Source of the DNA: Halorientalis persicus
GTDB lineage: Archaea; Halobacteriota; Halobacteria; Halobacteriales; Haloarculaceae
Assembly (NCBI RefSeq): GCF_900110215.1
Contig: NZ_FOCX01000005.1
Coordinates: 124,001-188,000 of the forward strand
Reading direction: 5' to 3'
DNA: 64,000 nucleotides
The translations under genes were made by a program, and so were the position numbers. The notes beneath the pieces were generated by a model. It ran no database searches. It was not told the DNA's origin and saw only the letters and a program-made list of their open reading frames with translations. This document shows, piece after piece, positions 16,211 to 25,729 of the stretch (the first letter of the stretch is position 1; each line of letters starts with the position of its first letter).

Positions 16211-17212
16211 ATGAACCTCGACGAACTCCAGTCGGTCAGGGACCGCGAGCGCCAGAGCGACAGCCTCCAACAGCTGCGCGATTCCTTCTACGCGGACGCG
16301 GGCGAGTTGATCCAGGAGTTGCGCGCGGAGCGGGACCAGGCCGCCCAGCGGGCCGACGACCCCTTCGACGATCCGGAGGTCAACCGGATCACGAACAACA
16401 TCAACACGGCCGAGCAAACGGTCGAAGCCATCTACGAGCGGCGCGTCGGCAAGCTCGTCAAGATGGCCTCCTTCGCCGCGGCGGATATGCCCACCGAGGA
16501 CGAGGGGCTGACCGCCGAGGAACGCGAGCTGTTCGAGAGCATGGTCGCGTCTATCGAGAACAACCGCGACCGCGTGTTCGCGATCCTCGACGGCGAGGAT
16601 CCCGAGGCCGTCGACACGCCGGACGTGACCCACGATGCACCTGTGGATGGCGGCGGGTCACCTGCGCCCGATCCGTCGGGGGCCGACGCGCCCGAGCCTG
16701 CCGCGCCGTCCGGGGAATCGGAACAGTCGACGGGCGTCGACGCCGCTGATCTGATGGGGAGTAACGAGGACACGCCGACTGGCGACTCACTGGCCCCCGA
16801 CGCGTCGGCGGACTCCTCGGACTCGGATCGGCCGGTGCCGCCCCAGGAACCGGCAGCGGCGGGCGACACGGTGGAGCCGGATGGCATCGAGGCCGGATCG
16901 ACGGAGACCGCCACTCCGGAGCCATCGAGCGTCGCGGGCCCATCGGACGCGGACGGCGCGGCCGACCCGACGCCAGGCGATGCCGCCGACCCGGCGCCCG
17001 ATCCGCGTTCGGACGGCGGGGCGACAGCTTCGTCGGGTGGCGAGGATACGGGCGTCGACCGTCGAACGGTCCGGATCACGCGTGACGTGGGCGAGATACT
17101 TGGAGTCGACGAACGAGCCTACGACCTCGCCAGCGAAGACGTGGTAACGCTCCCGGCCGCCAACGCCGAGCCGCTGGTCGAACGCGACGCCGCGGAACCG
17201 CTGGACAGGTGA
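16211..17212 (+). CDS. GINS complex subunit Gins51
   Basis: 333 residues. The N-terminal helical A domain (MNLDELQSVRDRERQSDSLQQLRDSFY...) is typical of archaeal Gins51/Gins15. A long acidic, Pro/Ser/Ala-rich linker of about 150 residues follows, then a short B domain (TVRITRDVGEILGVDERAYDLASEDVVTLP). GINS links MCM helicase, the GAN/RecJ-like protein and primase at the fork. The linker is longer than in non-halophilic relatives and looks disordered. It directly follows priS, a pairing common in archaea. Confidence 0.9.
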   Translation: MNLDELQSVRDRERQSDSLQQLRDSFYADAGELIQELRAERDQAAQRADDPFDDPEVNRITNNINTAEQTVEAIYERRVGKLVKMASFAAADMPTEDEGLTAEERELFESMVASIENNRDRVFAILDGEDPEAVDTPDVTHDAPVDGGGSPAPDPSGADAPEPAAPSGESEQSTGVDAADLMGSNEDTPTGDSLAPDASADSSDSDRPVPPQEPAAAGDTVEPDGIEAGSTETATPEPSSVAGPSDADGAADPTPGDAADPAPDPRSDGGATASSGGEDTGVDRRTVRITRDVGEILGVDERAYDLASEDVVTLPAANAEPLVERDAAEPLDR

Positions 17213-17288
17213 CCGGAGCCGATGGGTCGTATCGACGTGGTGTGGTCGCCGGACGATTGATACCGCTGGAGGCTATCAGTGACGGGCA

Positions 17289-18050
17289 ATGCCCGCCGCC
17301 ATCGAGACGGAGGCGCTGACGAAGACTTACGGTGACGTGACGGCACTCGCGGGGCTCGACCTCTCGATCCCGCAGGGCACGGTCTACGGATTTCTCGGCC
17401 CGAACGGCGCGGGCAAGACCACCACGATGCGGATTCTGACGACGCTGACCGACCCCAGCGGCGGCGACGCCTGGATCGAGGGCGACCACGTCGCCGACCG
17501 GGACGCCGTCGTCGAGCACGTTGGCTATCTGCCCGAGCAACCGCCGGTCTACGACGAGTTGACCGCCCGCGAACAGCTCTCCTATCTTGCCGATCTGCGC
17601 GACCTCGGCGCGTCCGAGCGCGACCGGATCGACTCGCTTCTGGAACGGTTCGGACTGCTCGCCGATGCCGACGACCCGATCCGGACGTACTCGAAGGGGA
17701 TGCGCCAGAAGACGGCGCTCGCGGGCACGGTGCTGGGCGACCCCGACGTACTCTTTCTGGACGAACCGACCAGCGGGCTCGATCCGCGGGCCGCCCGAAC
17801 GGTCAGGGACCTCCTCGCGGAACTGGCCGAGCAGGGGCGGACGGTCTTTCTCTCGACGCACGTCCTCCCGGTCGTCGAGGAACTGGCCGACAGCGTCGGC
17901 GTCCTCAACGAGGGCCGACTCGTGGCCGAGGGGTCGCCCACGGAACTGCAACACCGTGCCGAGGCTGGCACCGAGCGGGGACTGGAGGACGCGTTCCTCG
18001 ATCTGACGGCCGAACTCGGCCACCCCGGCGAGGCCGTGCTGGAGGACTGA
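17289..18050 (+). CDS. ABC transporter ATP-binding protein
   Basis: 253 residues. Walker A is GPNGAGKTT (about residue 38), the Q-loop region is YLPEQPPVYDEL, the signature is the variant TYSKGMRQK, Walker B is VLFLDEPTSGLDP and the switch His is in STHVL. This is the CcmA/NatA-like group of exporter ATPases. The partner permease starts one base after the stop. The substrate is unknown. Confidence 0.93.
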   Translation: MPAAIETEALTKTYGDVTALAGLDLSIPQGTVYGFLGPNGAGKTTTMRILTTLTDPSGGDAWIEGDHVADRDAVVEHVGYLPEQPPVYDELTAREQLSYLADLRDLGASERDRIDSLLERFGLLADADDPIRTYSKGMRQKTALAGTVLGDPDVLFLDEPTSGLDPRAARTVRDLLAELAEQGRTVFLSTHVLPVVEELADSVGVLNEGRLVAEGSPTELQHRAEAGTERGLEDAFLDLTAELGHPGEAVLED

Positions 18051-18051
18051 G

Positions 18052-19680
18052 ATGGCGGGGCAACTGGCGACCGACCTGCGACACGGGGTCCGGATCGCGA
18101 CCGTCGAGGTCCGCCGGAGCGTCCGGGCCGTCCTCACCAGCCGCCGGCAACTCATGGGTATCGCACTCCTGCTCGTGTTGTTCTCACCGGTCCTGTTCTC
18201 GCTGCTCTCGGGCGGATACGCGCTTGGCCTGCGGTTCCGGGCCGGGACGGACCTGCCCGTCGTCGAACTGCTCCGCCCGCAGGTCGTCGCCTGGATCGGG
18301 TCGCTCGCGGTCGTGTTCGGCCTCCGGGCGCTGGAACGGGCCGGCGACGCCGACCACGCCGACCTGCTGTTGACGCTCGTGCGACCCCGGGCGGTCGTCA
18401 CCGGTCTCGTCCTGGCGGAGTACGCCCGCGTCGTCGTCGTGTTCGGGAGCCCGCTGGTCGCCGCCGTCGCGGCCTTCGCGCTGGGCGCGGGCACGCCCCT
18501 CATGATCCCCGCCGCCGCCGTCGGTGTCCTCCCCCTGCTCGCGCTCGGGCTGACCGGCGGGTTCACACTCGGGTATCTCGTTCGCCTGGGGTACCGACGA
18601 CTGGGCTGGTCGAACCCGTCCGGCGCGTGGACGAGCCTCCTCGTCGCCGGTGCGATCATCGTCGGCGTGAACGTGTTCGCACCGTCGAACCCTGTCAGAT
18701 TGCTGGAGGCGCTCGCACCGCTCGGAGCCCTCCCGGTCGGCCCGTACGCCGACCTGTTGCTCGTCGCCTCGCCGGTCGCCGTCAGCGTCGGCACGCCGTC
18801 GGTGATCGCGGCCGGTATCGTCCTGGCATCGATCCCGCTCCTGCTCGTGGCCACCTGGCACCTGGCACCGGCCGTCTGGTACGCCGATCCGGTCACGGTC
18901 GACGGAGCCAGCGTCCGGGCACGCCTCTCCCGCGCGGCGATGCCCGCCGCCCTCGCGCGCCGGCGGGTCACGCGACTCGTCTGGTGGCAGTGGGTTCGGG
19001 GTATCAGGGCCCCCGCCCAGTTCGTCCATCTGACCTACTTCCTGTTTATGGCCTTCCCCATCGCGCAACTGGCGATCTCCAACCCACAGTCGTCGATCCT
19101 GCCCGTGTTCGTCGCCGTTCTCGGCGCGTTCCTCACCGGCGGGACCTTCGGCCTGAACCCACTCGGTGCCGAGGGGTCGATGCTTCCGGCCGTCCTCACG
19201 ACGCCCTCGCCCGGACGGACGCTCACCCACGCCCGGATCCTCGCCGGCACGCTCCTGTGGCTCCCGCTCACCCTGCTGGCCGTCGTCCTGACGGGCTGGT
19301 ACAGCGTCCTCGACCCGGTGAGCCTCGCGTACGTCCTCGCGTACACGGTCGTCCTCGCGGCCTTCAGCAGTCTGCTGGCGCTGGGCCTGGGTGCGTTCGC
19401 GCCGCGGTTCGAGGCCGTCCGCGCGTTCGGGGGCGCGGAGGCCCCGACGCCGACGACCGCCGCCCTGCTGGGGCACTCCTTTGTGACGACCGTCGTCGCC
19501 GTCGCCGGCATCGCCGCCGTCTTCGTGCCAGTCCTGATCGACGCGCCCCCCTTCGTCGGCGGATCGGCACACTTGCTCCGTGCGGTGGGCTTCCTGGCGT
19601 GGGCCACCCTGCTCGCGCTCGTGGCCTCGGGCTGTTACCGCTACGCCGTCGCCCGCCTGGACGGGTACACCTACGAGTGA
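18052..19680 (+). CDS. ABC transporter permease
   Basis: 542 residues with about 12 predicted hydrophobic segments in two blocks separated by a cytosolic stretch (about residues 270-330). The pattern is an ABC-2-like export permease without a recognised substrate motif. It follows the ATPase by one base, forming a two-gene exporter. Confidence 0.85.
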   Translation: MAGQLATDLRHGVRIATVEVRRSVRAVLTSRRQLMGIALLLVLFSPVLFSLLSGGYALGLRFRAGTDLPVVELLRPQVVAWIGSLAVVFGLRALERAGDADHADLLLTLVRPRAVVTGLVLAEYARVVVVFGSPLVAAVAAFALGAGTPLMIPAAAVGVLPLLALGLTGGFTLGYLVRLGYRRLGWSNPSGAWTSLLVAGAIIVGVNVFAPSNPVRLLEALAPLGALPVGPYADLLLVASPVAVSVGTPSVIAAGIVLASIPLLLVATWHLAPAVWYADPVTVDGASVRARLSRAAMPAALARRRVTRLVWWQWVRGIRAPAQFVHLTYFLFMAFPIAQLAISNPQSSILPVFVAVLGAFLTGGTFGLNPLGAEGSMLPAVLTTPSPGRTLTHARILAGTLLWLPLTLLAVVLTGWYSVLDPVSLAYVLAYTVVLAAFSSLLALGLGAFAPRFEAVRAFGGAEAPTPTTAALLGHSFVTTVVAVAGIAAVFVPVLIDAPPFVGGSAHLLRAVGFLAWATLLALVASGCYRYAVARLDGYTYE

Positions 19681-19735
19681 TCGTGTCAGCGGAACGGAAT
19701 CGTTTTGCCCGATCCGGTGGACTCGCCGGACACGG

Positions 19736-20515
19736 ATGTCCGCCCTCCCTCTCACGCCAGCACGGCGGGACGCGCTCACGTGTGCGTTCGCGCTCGTGCT
19801 GTTGGCGGCCCCGCTCTGGAGCCTTCCACTGGGCTTGGGCGAACGGGTCCACGAGTACGAGCGCGCCGCGGTGACGGTCAACGGGAGTACCATCGAGTAC
19901 GCGACTGAAATCGACGACACGCCGGATCACACGCCGATCAGCGACGAGATCGGTTGTTCCGGGGACTTCGACACCCGTATCTGTGCGTTCGAGTCGCATC
20001 TCGCCGCGAACCACTCGATCCCGACCGAGTGGCAGTCGCGTCCGGACTCGTCGAACTACACGTCGCTCCCGGGTCGCCAACGGTATCGGTACGTCAGAGT
20101 CGACGGTCGCATCTACGAGGCGACCTACACCACGGGCGACCCGACGGCCTCGGGCGACGAAACGCACAACGGACTCGTGCGAATCTACCTCGCGCAGAAA
20201 CCCGTCAGTCCCTGGGAGACGCTGGAGGACGTCTCGATCGACGCCGACGATGTTTCGCCGACGGTCCGAACGGCTGCCCGGACTGGCTCGGCCAACCACA
20301 CCGCGGCAGTCGAGGTCCCCGAGACGCCGGTCCGGATCGACGGCGGCTACTACCGCGTGTACGAATCGAGTGTGCGCGAACGATCAGCACTCGCCGGCTT
20401 CTTCCGCGTCCTGTTGTGCATTGTCGCGCCAGCCGTCGGTCTCGGACTGCTCGTTTCGCTCCGTGGACGATTCCGCCTGACACACGTCTCACAGGCCGGC
20501 GAGCAAGAAGAGTAG
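19736..20515 (+). CDS. membrane-anchored protein of unknown function
   Basis: 259 residues. An N-terminal hydrophobic helix (about 13-30) and a C-terminal one (about 225-245) flank an extracellular-looking domain of about 190 residues rich in Asp, Thr and Tyr, with two Cys close together (GCSGDFDTRICAF) that could form a disulfide. No catalytic motif is visible. It lies just after the ABC exporter pair but has a separate start (ATG 19736), so it may belong to the same transcript. Confidence 0.65.
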   Translation: MSALPLTPARRDALTCAFALVLLAAPLWSLPLGLGERVHEYERAAVTVNGSTIEYATEIDDTPDHTPISDEIGCSGDFDTRICAFESHLAANHSIPTEWQSRPDSSNYTSLPGRQRYRYVRVDGRIYEATYTTGDPTASGDETHNGLVRIYLAQKPVSPWETLEDVSIDADDVSPTVRTAARTGSANHTAAVEVPETPVRIDGGYYRVYESSVRERSALAGFFRVLLCIVAPAVGLGLLVSLRGRFRLTHVSQAGEQEE

Positions 20516-20527
20516 CGGGATCTGATC

Positions 20528-21688
20528 TCAGTTCGCCGCGACCAGCGGTTCGGCGATCTCGGCGAGTCGATCCTGCCCGAGCGACCCGGCGACGCCGTAG
20601 GTCCGGCCGTCGGCCTCCCAGAACAGCACCGTCGTGTCACCGCGCTCGACGACCGTGACGGTCTCGTTCCCGACCGTCAGGGACTCCCCGTCCGTGTCGA
20701 ACCGGGCGAGCGGGTTCTGCTCGGACTGGACGACCAGGAACTCGGCCGTGCCGTTCCCGTAGACGCCGGTCACGGTCGCGCGGTCGCCCTGCGTGCCGAC
20801 GACGGCGCTCTGGAGTTCGAAGCCGGCTGGCACCGCGGGCTCGGAGACAGCGAAGTCCACGGCCGCGTCAGCGTCGGCGAGCGTGTCGTAGCTCGTCCGG
20901 TCGAACGCGCCGGAGACGACCCGGCGGTCGGATGGCGGTCGGAAGGTACTCTCGTCGATCGCCACGTCGAACCGGAACGACTCGAAGCGCATCGTCGTCG
21001 TCGCCGTCCCCTCGGCCCCGGTCACGACGGTTTCGACCTTGTGGAGCCGGTAGTCGTCGGTGTCGACCCAGACCGTGAGGTTCGTGTCTTCGATCTCGTC
21101 GAGTTTCTCACTGACGTTCGCGTAGCGCTCGTCGTCGGGCAACTCCGTCGCGCCCGTGTACGCCACGTCGAGGACGTACGTCTCTTCGCCGTCGACGGTG
21201 GCCGTGCCGCGGTTGGTCACCGAGGTATTCGCGTCGAGTTTCTCGACGGCCGCGGAGACGTTCAGTGCATCGAGCCGCTCGGACTGGCTGGCGTTGGGCG
21301 AGCGGACGACGGGCGGGCCGGTCGGCCCGTCGAGCCACGCCACCGAGCCGTTCGTGGCGACGGTCGTGTTCGCCACGCGGTCGGGTGCGAGTACGTCGAT
21401 CCGGTAGCCGTCCGGCGCGAGGTACTGGACCTGCGCGCGGGCCGACCGCTCGTATCGGTCGGTCTCGTTCTCGACGGTCACGTCGAGGGTGACGGTGCCG
21501 ACGAAGCTGTCGGCGTCGGCGTACCGCTCTGCGGTGCGATCGAGGGCGTCCTCGCCGCTGGGCCCGGTCGTCCCGTCGGGTTGGACGGCCATGCCGACGA
21601 CGACGCCGGCCCCCAGCAGTACCGCGACGATGGCGGCCAGCCGCAGGGACAGTACCCCTCGGTCCGTGTCACTGGTGGGAGGTGTCAC
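20528..21688 (-). CDS. LolA-like lipoprotein-carrier fold protein
   Basis: 386 residues. One N-terminal transmembrane helix (about 16-34) is followed by a long extracellular domain: DALDRTAERYADADSFVGTVTLDVTVEN, YLAPDGYRIDVLAPDR, VWVDTDDYRLHKVETVVTG, TTMRFESFRFDVAIDESTFRPP. This is the half-barrel pattern of LolA/LolB-like and DUF2092-type proteins. A second domain (about 300-386) resembles a DUF4367-like module. The GTG at 21688 is chosen because GGGTTAAG lies 28 bases upstream. The gene is divergent from a LolD/MacB-type ABC pair. Confidence 0.75.
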   Translation of the reverse strand: MTPPTSDTDRGVLSLRLAAIVAVLLGAGVVVGMAVQPDGTTGPSGEDALDRTAERYADADSFVGTVTLDVTVENETDRYERSARAQVQYLAPDGYRIDVLAPDRVANTTVATNGSVAWLDGPTGPPVVRSPNASQSERLDALNVSAAVEKLDANTSVTNRGTATVDGEETYVLDVAYTGATELPDDERYANVSEKLDEIEDTNLTVWVDTDDYRLHKVETVVTGAEGTATTTMRFESFRFDVAIDESTFRPPSDRRVVSGAFDRTSYDTLADADAAVDFAVSEPAVPAGFELQSAVVGTQGDRATVTGVYGNGTAEFLVVQSEQNPLARFDTDGESLTVGNETVTVVERGDTTVLFWEADGRTYGVAGSLGQDRLAEIAEPLVAAN

Positions 21689-21712
21689 TGGCCTGCCTAG
21701 GGGCGAGACTTG

Positions 21713-21720
21713 CTTAACCC
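21713..21720 (-). promoter_or_regulatory. TATA element of the LolA-like gene
   Basis: Minus-strand GGGTTAAG, 28 bases upstream of the GTG at 21688. The spacer is shared with the divergent ABC genes, for which TTCAATTG at 21741-21748 is a weaker candidate. Confidence 0.5.
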
Positions 21721-21770
21721 TTCGGCTGGTGCGCGTAGCGTTCAATTGTCTGGGGCTCCTGGCTCGGGTA

Positions 21771-22496
21771 ATGACAGGCGACGTGGCCAGCGGCGAGCCG
21801 CCGGCGGTCGAGCTCGACGCCGTGTCTCGCACGTACACCCGTGGCGAACCGGTCTACGCCCTCGACGACGTGTCGGTGACGCTCGCCCGGGGCTCCTACA
21901 CCGCCGTCATGGGGCCCAGCGGGTCGGGCAAGAGCACACTCCTCAATCTGGTCGGCTGTCTCGACACGCCAACCGCTGGGACCGTCAGCGTCGCCGGCGA
22001 GGACGTGACGGCGCTATCGAGCCGTCAGCGCGCCCGCGTCCGCGGGGAGGAGGTGGGGTTCGTCTTCCAGACGTTCAACCTCATGCCGCGGCTGACCGCC
22101 GAGGAGAACGTCGCGCTCCCGCTGGTCTTTCAGGGTGTCGCGCGCGCCGAGCGCCTGGGGCGAGCCCGCGACCTCCTCGACCGGGTGGGCCTGGGTGATC
22201 GGACCGACCACCGCCCGTCGGAACTCAGCGGGGGCCAGCGTCAGCGCGTCGCCATCGCCCGCGCGCTGGTGACTGACCCGGCCATCGTCCTCGCGGACGA
22301 ACCGACCGGCAACGTCGACACGGAGACCGGTGACCGGATCATGGCCCTGCTCGACGATCTCCACGCGGCCGGCAACACGATCCTGCTGGTCACCCACCAA
22401 CGAGCCATCGCCGACCGGGCCGAGCGCATCGTACGCCTCCGGGACGGCGAGATCGAAGGTATCGACGCGGTCGACACGGGGGGAGCGGCCCGATGA
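21771..22496 (+). CDS. LolD/MacB-type ABC transporter ATP-binding protein
   Basis: 241 residues. Walker A is GPSGSGKST, the Q loop is FVFQTFNLMP, the signature is LSGGQRQR and Walker B is VLADEPTGNVD, with the switch His in VTHQ. Sequence style and the VYALDDVSVTLARGSYTAVMG opening are of the LolD/MacB/FtsE-like group. The ATG at 21771 follows the promoter spacer. The stop overlaps the permease start as ATGA. Confidence 0.92.
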   Translation: MTGDVASGEPPAVELDAVSRTYTRGEPVYALDDVSVTLARGSYTAVMGPSGSGKSTLLNLVGCLDTPTAGTVSVAGEDVTALSSRQRARVRGEEVGFVFQTFNLMPRLTAEENVALPLVFQGVARAERLGRARDLLDRVGLGDRTDHRPSELSGGQRQRVAIARALVTDPAIVLADEPTGNVDTETGDRIMALLDDLHAAGNTILLVTHQRAIADRAERIVRLRDGEIEGIDAVDTGGAAR

Positions 22497-23749
22497 ACCT
22501 CGCCGAGAGCCTGCGGCTCGCGGTGCGGTCGATCCGGGGCCACAAACTTCGGGCGGCCCTGACCGCGCTCGGAATCGTCATCGGCATCGCGGCCGTCATC
22601 ACCTTCGTCACCCTCGGAGCCAGCGTCAAAGCGGAAGTCGTCGGACAGTTCGACGACTCGCCGGCCAACCGCGTGTTCCTGGTCGCCTCGCCCGACGACG
22701 ACGGCGGTCCCCCGGCCGCGCTCTCCCAACCCGTGTTCACCGAGTACGACGTGGGCCGGATCGAGGACATCGAGGGCGTGGATCGAGTCGTCCCGCGGGG
22801 GACCATCGCCACCTCGGCGCTCTCTCACGGGGGTGAGACCGTCGCGAGGGATCAGGTGACTGCGACCACACCTGCGCTGTTCGAGAGTGTCACGTTCCGC
22901 GCTGGCGGCCCCTTCGCCGATGCCGAGTCGGGTGACGCCTGCCCAGCCGAGATGGTCGTGACCCCATCGGCGGCCGCACTCTTCCCCGGCAATCTCTCGG
23001 TCGGTGATCGGGTGTCGGTCACCCAGCGCGGCAACCGGACGCGCAACGTCACGGTCGTGGGCATCCTCGACGGTGACGCCGGCCTGAACCCGCTGGCTGG
23101 CTTCGGCTCCCAGCCCCGGTTTTACCTGCCGAGCTGTGCCTACGACACCGTCGTCACGAGTCCGACCACCGGCACGCGACAGAACGTCTATCCGCAGGTG
23201 ACCGTCGTCGCCGAGAACCCCGGCGACACCGCAGCCGTTCAGGACCGCGTGCAGGACTACCTCGACGCCGAGTCCGACGCCGCACAGCTAGCCCCCGAGA
23301 GTTACGCGGTGAGCGCACAGACGAACGACGACATCGTCCAGCGCATCGAGACCGTCGTCGACCGGCTCACCCAGTTCGTCACCGGGATCGCCGTCATCTC
23401 CCTGCTCGTGGGGGCCATCGGCATCGCCAACATCATGCTCGTCTCGGTCCGCGAGCGAACGAAGGAGATCGGGATCATGAAAGCCGTCGGCGCGACCAAC
23501 CGCGACGTGTTACAGTTGTTCCTCGTCGAGGCCCTGTTGCTGGGCGTCGGCGGCGCACTGCTGGGTGTCCCCGTCGGCGTGGCGGGTGGCTGGATCGCCG
23601 TCACATATGCCGAACTCCCCCTGACGCTCCCGCTGGGCTGGGTCGGCGCGGCCATCGGCATCGGGCTCCTCGTGGGCGTCGTCTCCGGGCTCTACCCCGC
23701 CTGGAGCGCGGCCCGCGTCGATCCCATCGACGCGCTCCGCTACGAGTGA
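22493..23749 (+). CDS. MacB/LolC-type ABC transporter permease
   Basis: 418 residues. The N-terminal transmembrane helix follows LRAALTALGIVIGIAAVITFVTLG, then a large extracellular MacB_PCD-type domain (about 45-280), then three C-terminal helices starting with IAVISLLVGAIGIANIMLVSVRERTKEIGIMKAVGA, the FtsX hallmark. This mechanotransmission-type permease does not simply pump but moves a partner protein or lipid-linked substrate. It is coupled to the ATPase by an ATGA overlap. Confidence 0.92.
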   Translation: MNLAESLRLAVRSIRGHKLRAALTALGIVIGIAAVITFVTLGASVKAEVVGQFDDSPANRVFLVASPDDDGGPPAALSQPVFTEYDVGRIEDIEGVDRVVPRGTIATSALSHGGETVARDQVTATTPALFESVTFRAGGPFADAESGDACPAEMVVTPSAAALFPGNLSVGDRVSVTQRGNRTRNVTVVGILDGDAGLNPLAGFGSQPRFYLPSCAYDTVVTSPTTGTRQNVYPQVTVVAENPGDTAAVQDRVQDYLDAESDAAQLAPESYAVSAQTNDDIVQRIETVVDRLTQFVTGIAVISLLVGAIGIANIMLVSVRERTKEIGIMKAVGATNRDVLQLFLVEALLLGVGGALLGVPVGVAGGWIAVTYAELPLTLPLGWVGAAIGIGLLVGVVSGLYPAWSAARVDPIDALRYE

Positions 23750-23811
23750 TTGGTCGCGCTCGCTGTTCGAACACCGACACGTTTTCCACGGTGACGGGCG
23801 AGACAGGGCTC

Positions 23812-24507
23812 GTGCCCTCCACAGTCACAGTCGGTCGGACACTCGACGAGCACGGCGAGCCGGTCCCCGACACCGGTATCGAGATCGACCCCGACGGTCC
23901 CATCGCCGACCGTCTCGCCGACCGCACCGGCCCCCTGGTATCGAACCCGATCACCGGCGAGTGGGTGACGACGCTCGTCCCGTCCGAGGAGACTGGCGGC
24001 GAGTACGCCACCGGCCTCGGCGTCTTTGCCGCCGGGAACGACGGCCCGCCCGAACACTACCACGTCGGCTACGAGGAGTCCTTCGAGGTCCTCCGCGGCG
24101 AGTTCCGCTTCGAGGTCGGCGACGAGGTTCGACACGCCACGGCCGGCGACGAGCTCGCGGTCCCGGCCGGCGTCCCCCACAGCTTCCGGAACGTCGGGGA
24201 CGAACTGGGCGCGACGGTGACGACGACCCGCCCGGCAGGCCAGACACAGGACGTAATCACGACGCTGTACGGCCTTGCCCACGAAGGCGAGCTCGACGAG
24301 GACGCCCAGCCCGGGCTCCTGCAGGGGCTGGCGATGACAGCCGCGACGAGCGACGACACCGTGTTTACCTCGCCGCCGCCGTCGGTCACGATCCCCATGG
24401 CGAAAGTCCTCGGGCCCGTCGCGAACGCGCTCGGCTACCGGGCGACCTATCCGAAGTACCAGTCCGAGTCGTTCTGGGCGTCCCACGTCGAACAACCGTC
24501 GCTGTGA
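23812..24507 (+). CDS. cupin domain protein
   Basis: 231 residues from the GTG at 23812. The cupin motif 1 is PEHYHVGYEESFEVLRGEF and motif 2 is ELAVPAGVPHSFRN, with metal-binding His and Glu as expected. The C-terminal ninety residues form a helical hairpin plus a hydrophobic LGPVANALGYRATYP, suggesting membrane contact. The enzymatic role is unknown. The start is uncertain: GTG 23746 (overlapping the preceding stop) and GTG 23791 are alternatives, but a weak TATA-like GTTTTCC lies 28 bases before 23812. Confidence 0.75.
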   Translation: MPSTVTVGRTLDEHGEPVPDTGIEIDPDGPIADRLADRTGPLVSNPITGEWVTTLVPSEETGGEYATGLGVFAAGNDGPPEHYHVGYEESFEVLRGEFRFEVGDEVRHATAGDELAVPAGVPHSFRNVGDELGATVTTTRPAGQTQDVITTLYGLAHEGELDEDAQPGLLQGLAMTAATSDDTVFTSPPPSVTIPMAKVLGPVANALGYRATYPKYQSESFWASHVEQPSL

Positions 24508-24515
24508 GCTGTCGA

Positions 24516-25097
24516 CTACCGACTCGCGAACTCGGGAAACTCCAGGTCGAGTCGTCCGGAGAGGGTGTAGTCGCTCGCCAGCACGCCCCCGCCGCCGAGT
24601 TCGATCTCGGTGTCGATCGAGAGCGTCCCCGTGGCCTCGGGATGGGGCTCGACGAGCAGGGTCAGCGTGCTGATCGTCTCGTCGGCCAGGTCGTCCAGAT
24701 CCGAGATCTCGATCAACTGGCCCTGTTTCCGATCCGGCGTCGAGAGCGTGAGTTCGGGCGGCGGCGAACTGTCGCCGGACACCGGTGACTCCACGGCCAC
24801 GGTCGCGGGAGCGTCCCGTGGCGGCATCCACACCCCGAGCGTGATCGCGTCCACGGTGGTTCCATCCCGGTGGTAGATCTCGATTGGGAGGTCGATCATC
24901 CCGTCGTCGACGCGTCCGTCCACGCCGAACGTCGCGATTTCCTCGCCGTCGGCGGTGAAACTGAGATGCTTCCGCTGGCTCGACTCCCCCGCGACCGAGG
25001 GATTCGAGAGCGGCTCCGCTCTCCCCGGCGCGCTACACCCTGCCGTCGCGATCGCGCAGGCACTCCCCGTGAGCCTGAGAAACGCGCGTCTGTTCAC
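24516..25097 (-). CDS. Tat lipoprotein of unknown function
   Basis: 193 residues. N-terminus MNRRAFLRLTGSACAIATAGC carries a twin Arg and a lipobox, giving a lipid-anchored Cys at 21. The exported part is beta-rich with repeated short strands and ends in a LEFPEFASR strand; no catalytic motif is seen. It converges on the cupin gene with eight bases between stops. Confidence 0.75.
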   Translation of the reverse strand: MNRRAFLRLTGSACAIATAGCSAPGRAEPLSNPSVAGESSQRKHLSFTADGEEIATFGVDGRVDDGMIDLPIEIYHRDGTTVDAITLGVWMPPRDAPATVAVESPVSGDSSPPPELTLSTPDRKQGQLIEISDLDDLADETISTLTLLVEPHPEATGTLSIDTEIELGGGGVLASDYTLSGRLDLEFPEFASR

Positions 25098-25193
25098 AGC
25101 GGCCCATCACGGTCGCGCACAAAACGACCAGCGATATGTCAAGCGGGCGTTTGAGTATCAGGTCTCTGTCCAACAGGTGCGGTTCGGAGTCGC

Positions 25194-25649
25194 TCAGGAG
25201 CGGACGACGGCCGTGCCGCCGACCCGGTCACCGAGCCGTCGCTGGCCGTCCGAGAGGGCGATCGCGACGATCCCGACGAGGTAGAACAGGGGCAACCAGT
25301 CGACGAGTCGGAGGACGTTGCGACCGAGGACGGCCCCGAACGACGGCGCGGTCCCGTCGGCGGCGACCACCCGGATGCTCACGAGGTACTTGCCGAGGGT
25401 CTTGCCGGTCCGCCACTCGGCGAGGGTGTGGTAGCCGATGGCGAGCGCGAGCCAGAGGCCCAGTCCGATCGCGGCGGGCGTGCCGGTGAGATCCGTCTCG
25501 ACGCCGCTCGCAGTGGTCACCGTCTGACCGGTGATCGCACCCACGGCGGAGACGGCGATCATGAAGAGCGCGAGCCAGACGATCGAGTCGATAGCCATCG
25601 CGACGCCGCGGATACCGACGCCGCACCGGTCCGAGTCGAGTGCTTCCAT
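25194..25649 (-). CDS. RDD family membrane protein
   Basis: 151 residues. Three transmembrane helices with R-x-x-A-x-x-I-D at the first (GIRGVAMAIDSIVWL) and WRTGKTLGKYLVSIRVV plus a C-terminal QRRLGDRVGGTAVVRS are the standard RDD fold. RDD proteins are linked to ion homeostasis or transport in some species, but the exact role is unknown. The ATG at 25649 is the only one giving a normal N-terminus. Confidence 0.85.
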   Translation of the reverse strand: MEALDSDRCGVGIRGVAMAIDSIVWLALFMIAVSAVGAITGQTVTTASGVETDLTGTPAAIGLGLWLALAIGYHTLAEWRTGKTLGKYLVSIRVVAADGTAPSFGAVLGRNVLRLVDWLPLFYLVGIVAIALSDGQRRLGDRVGGTAVVRS

Positions 25650-25729
25650 ACCTGACCCGTCGAGCGGGGCGTCCAATAATCCAAAGGTGGTGTTTCTCGC
25701 CTGGAAACACCGGCGGGCCGCCGGGTCGG

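Noticed and set aside
16620-17050. Possible separate gene in the Gins51 linker
   Set aside because: The low-complexity stretch is in frame with both Gins51 domains and has no start or stop signals; it is a linker.
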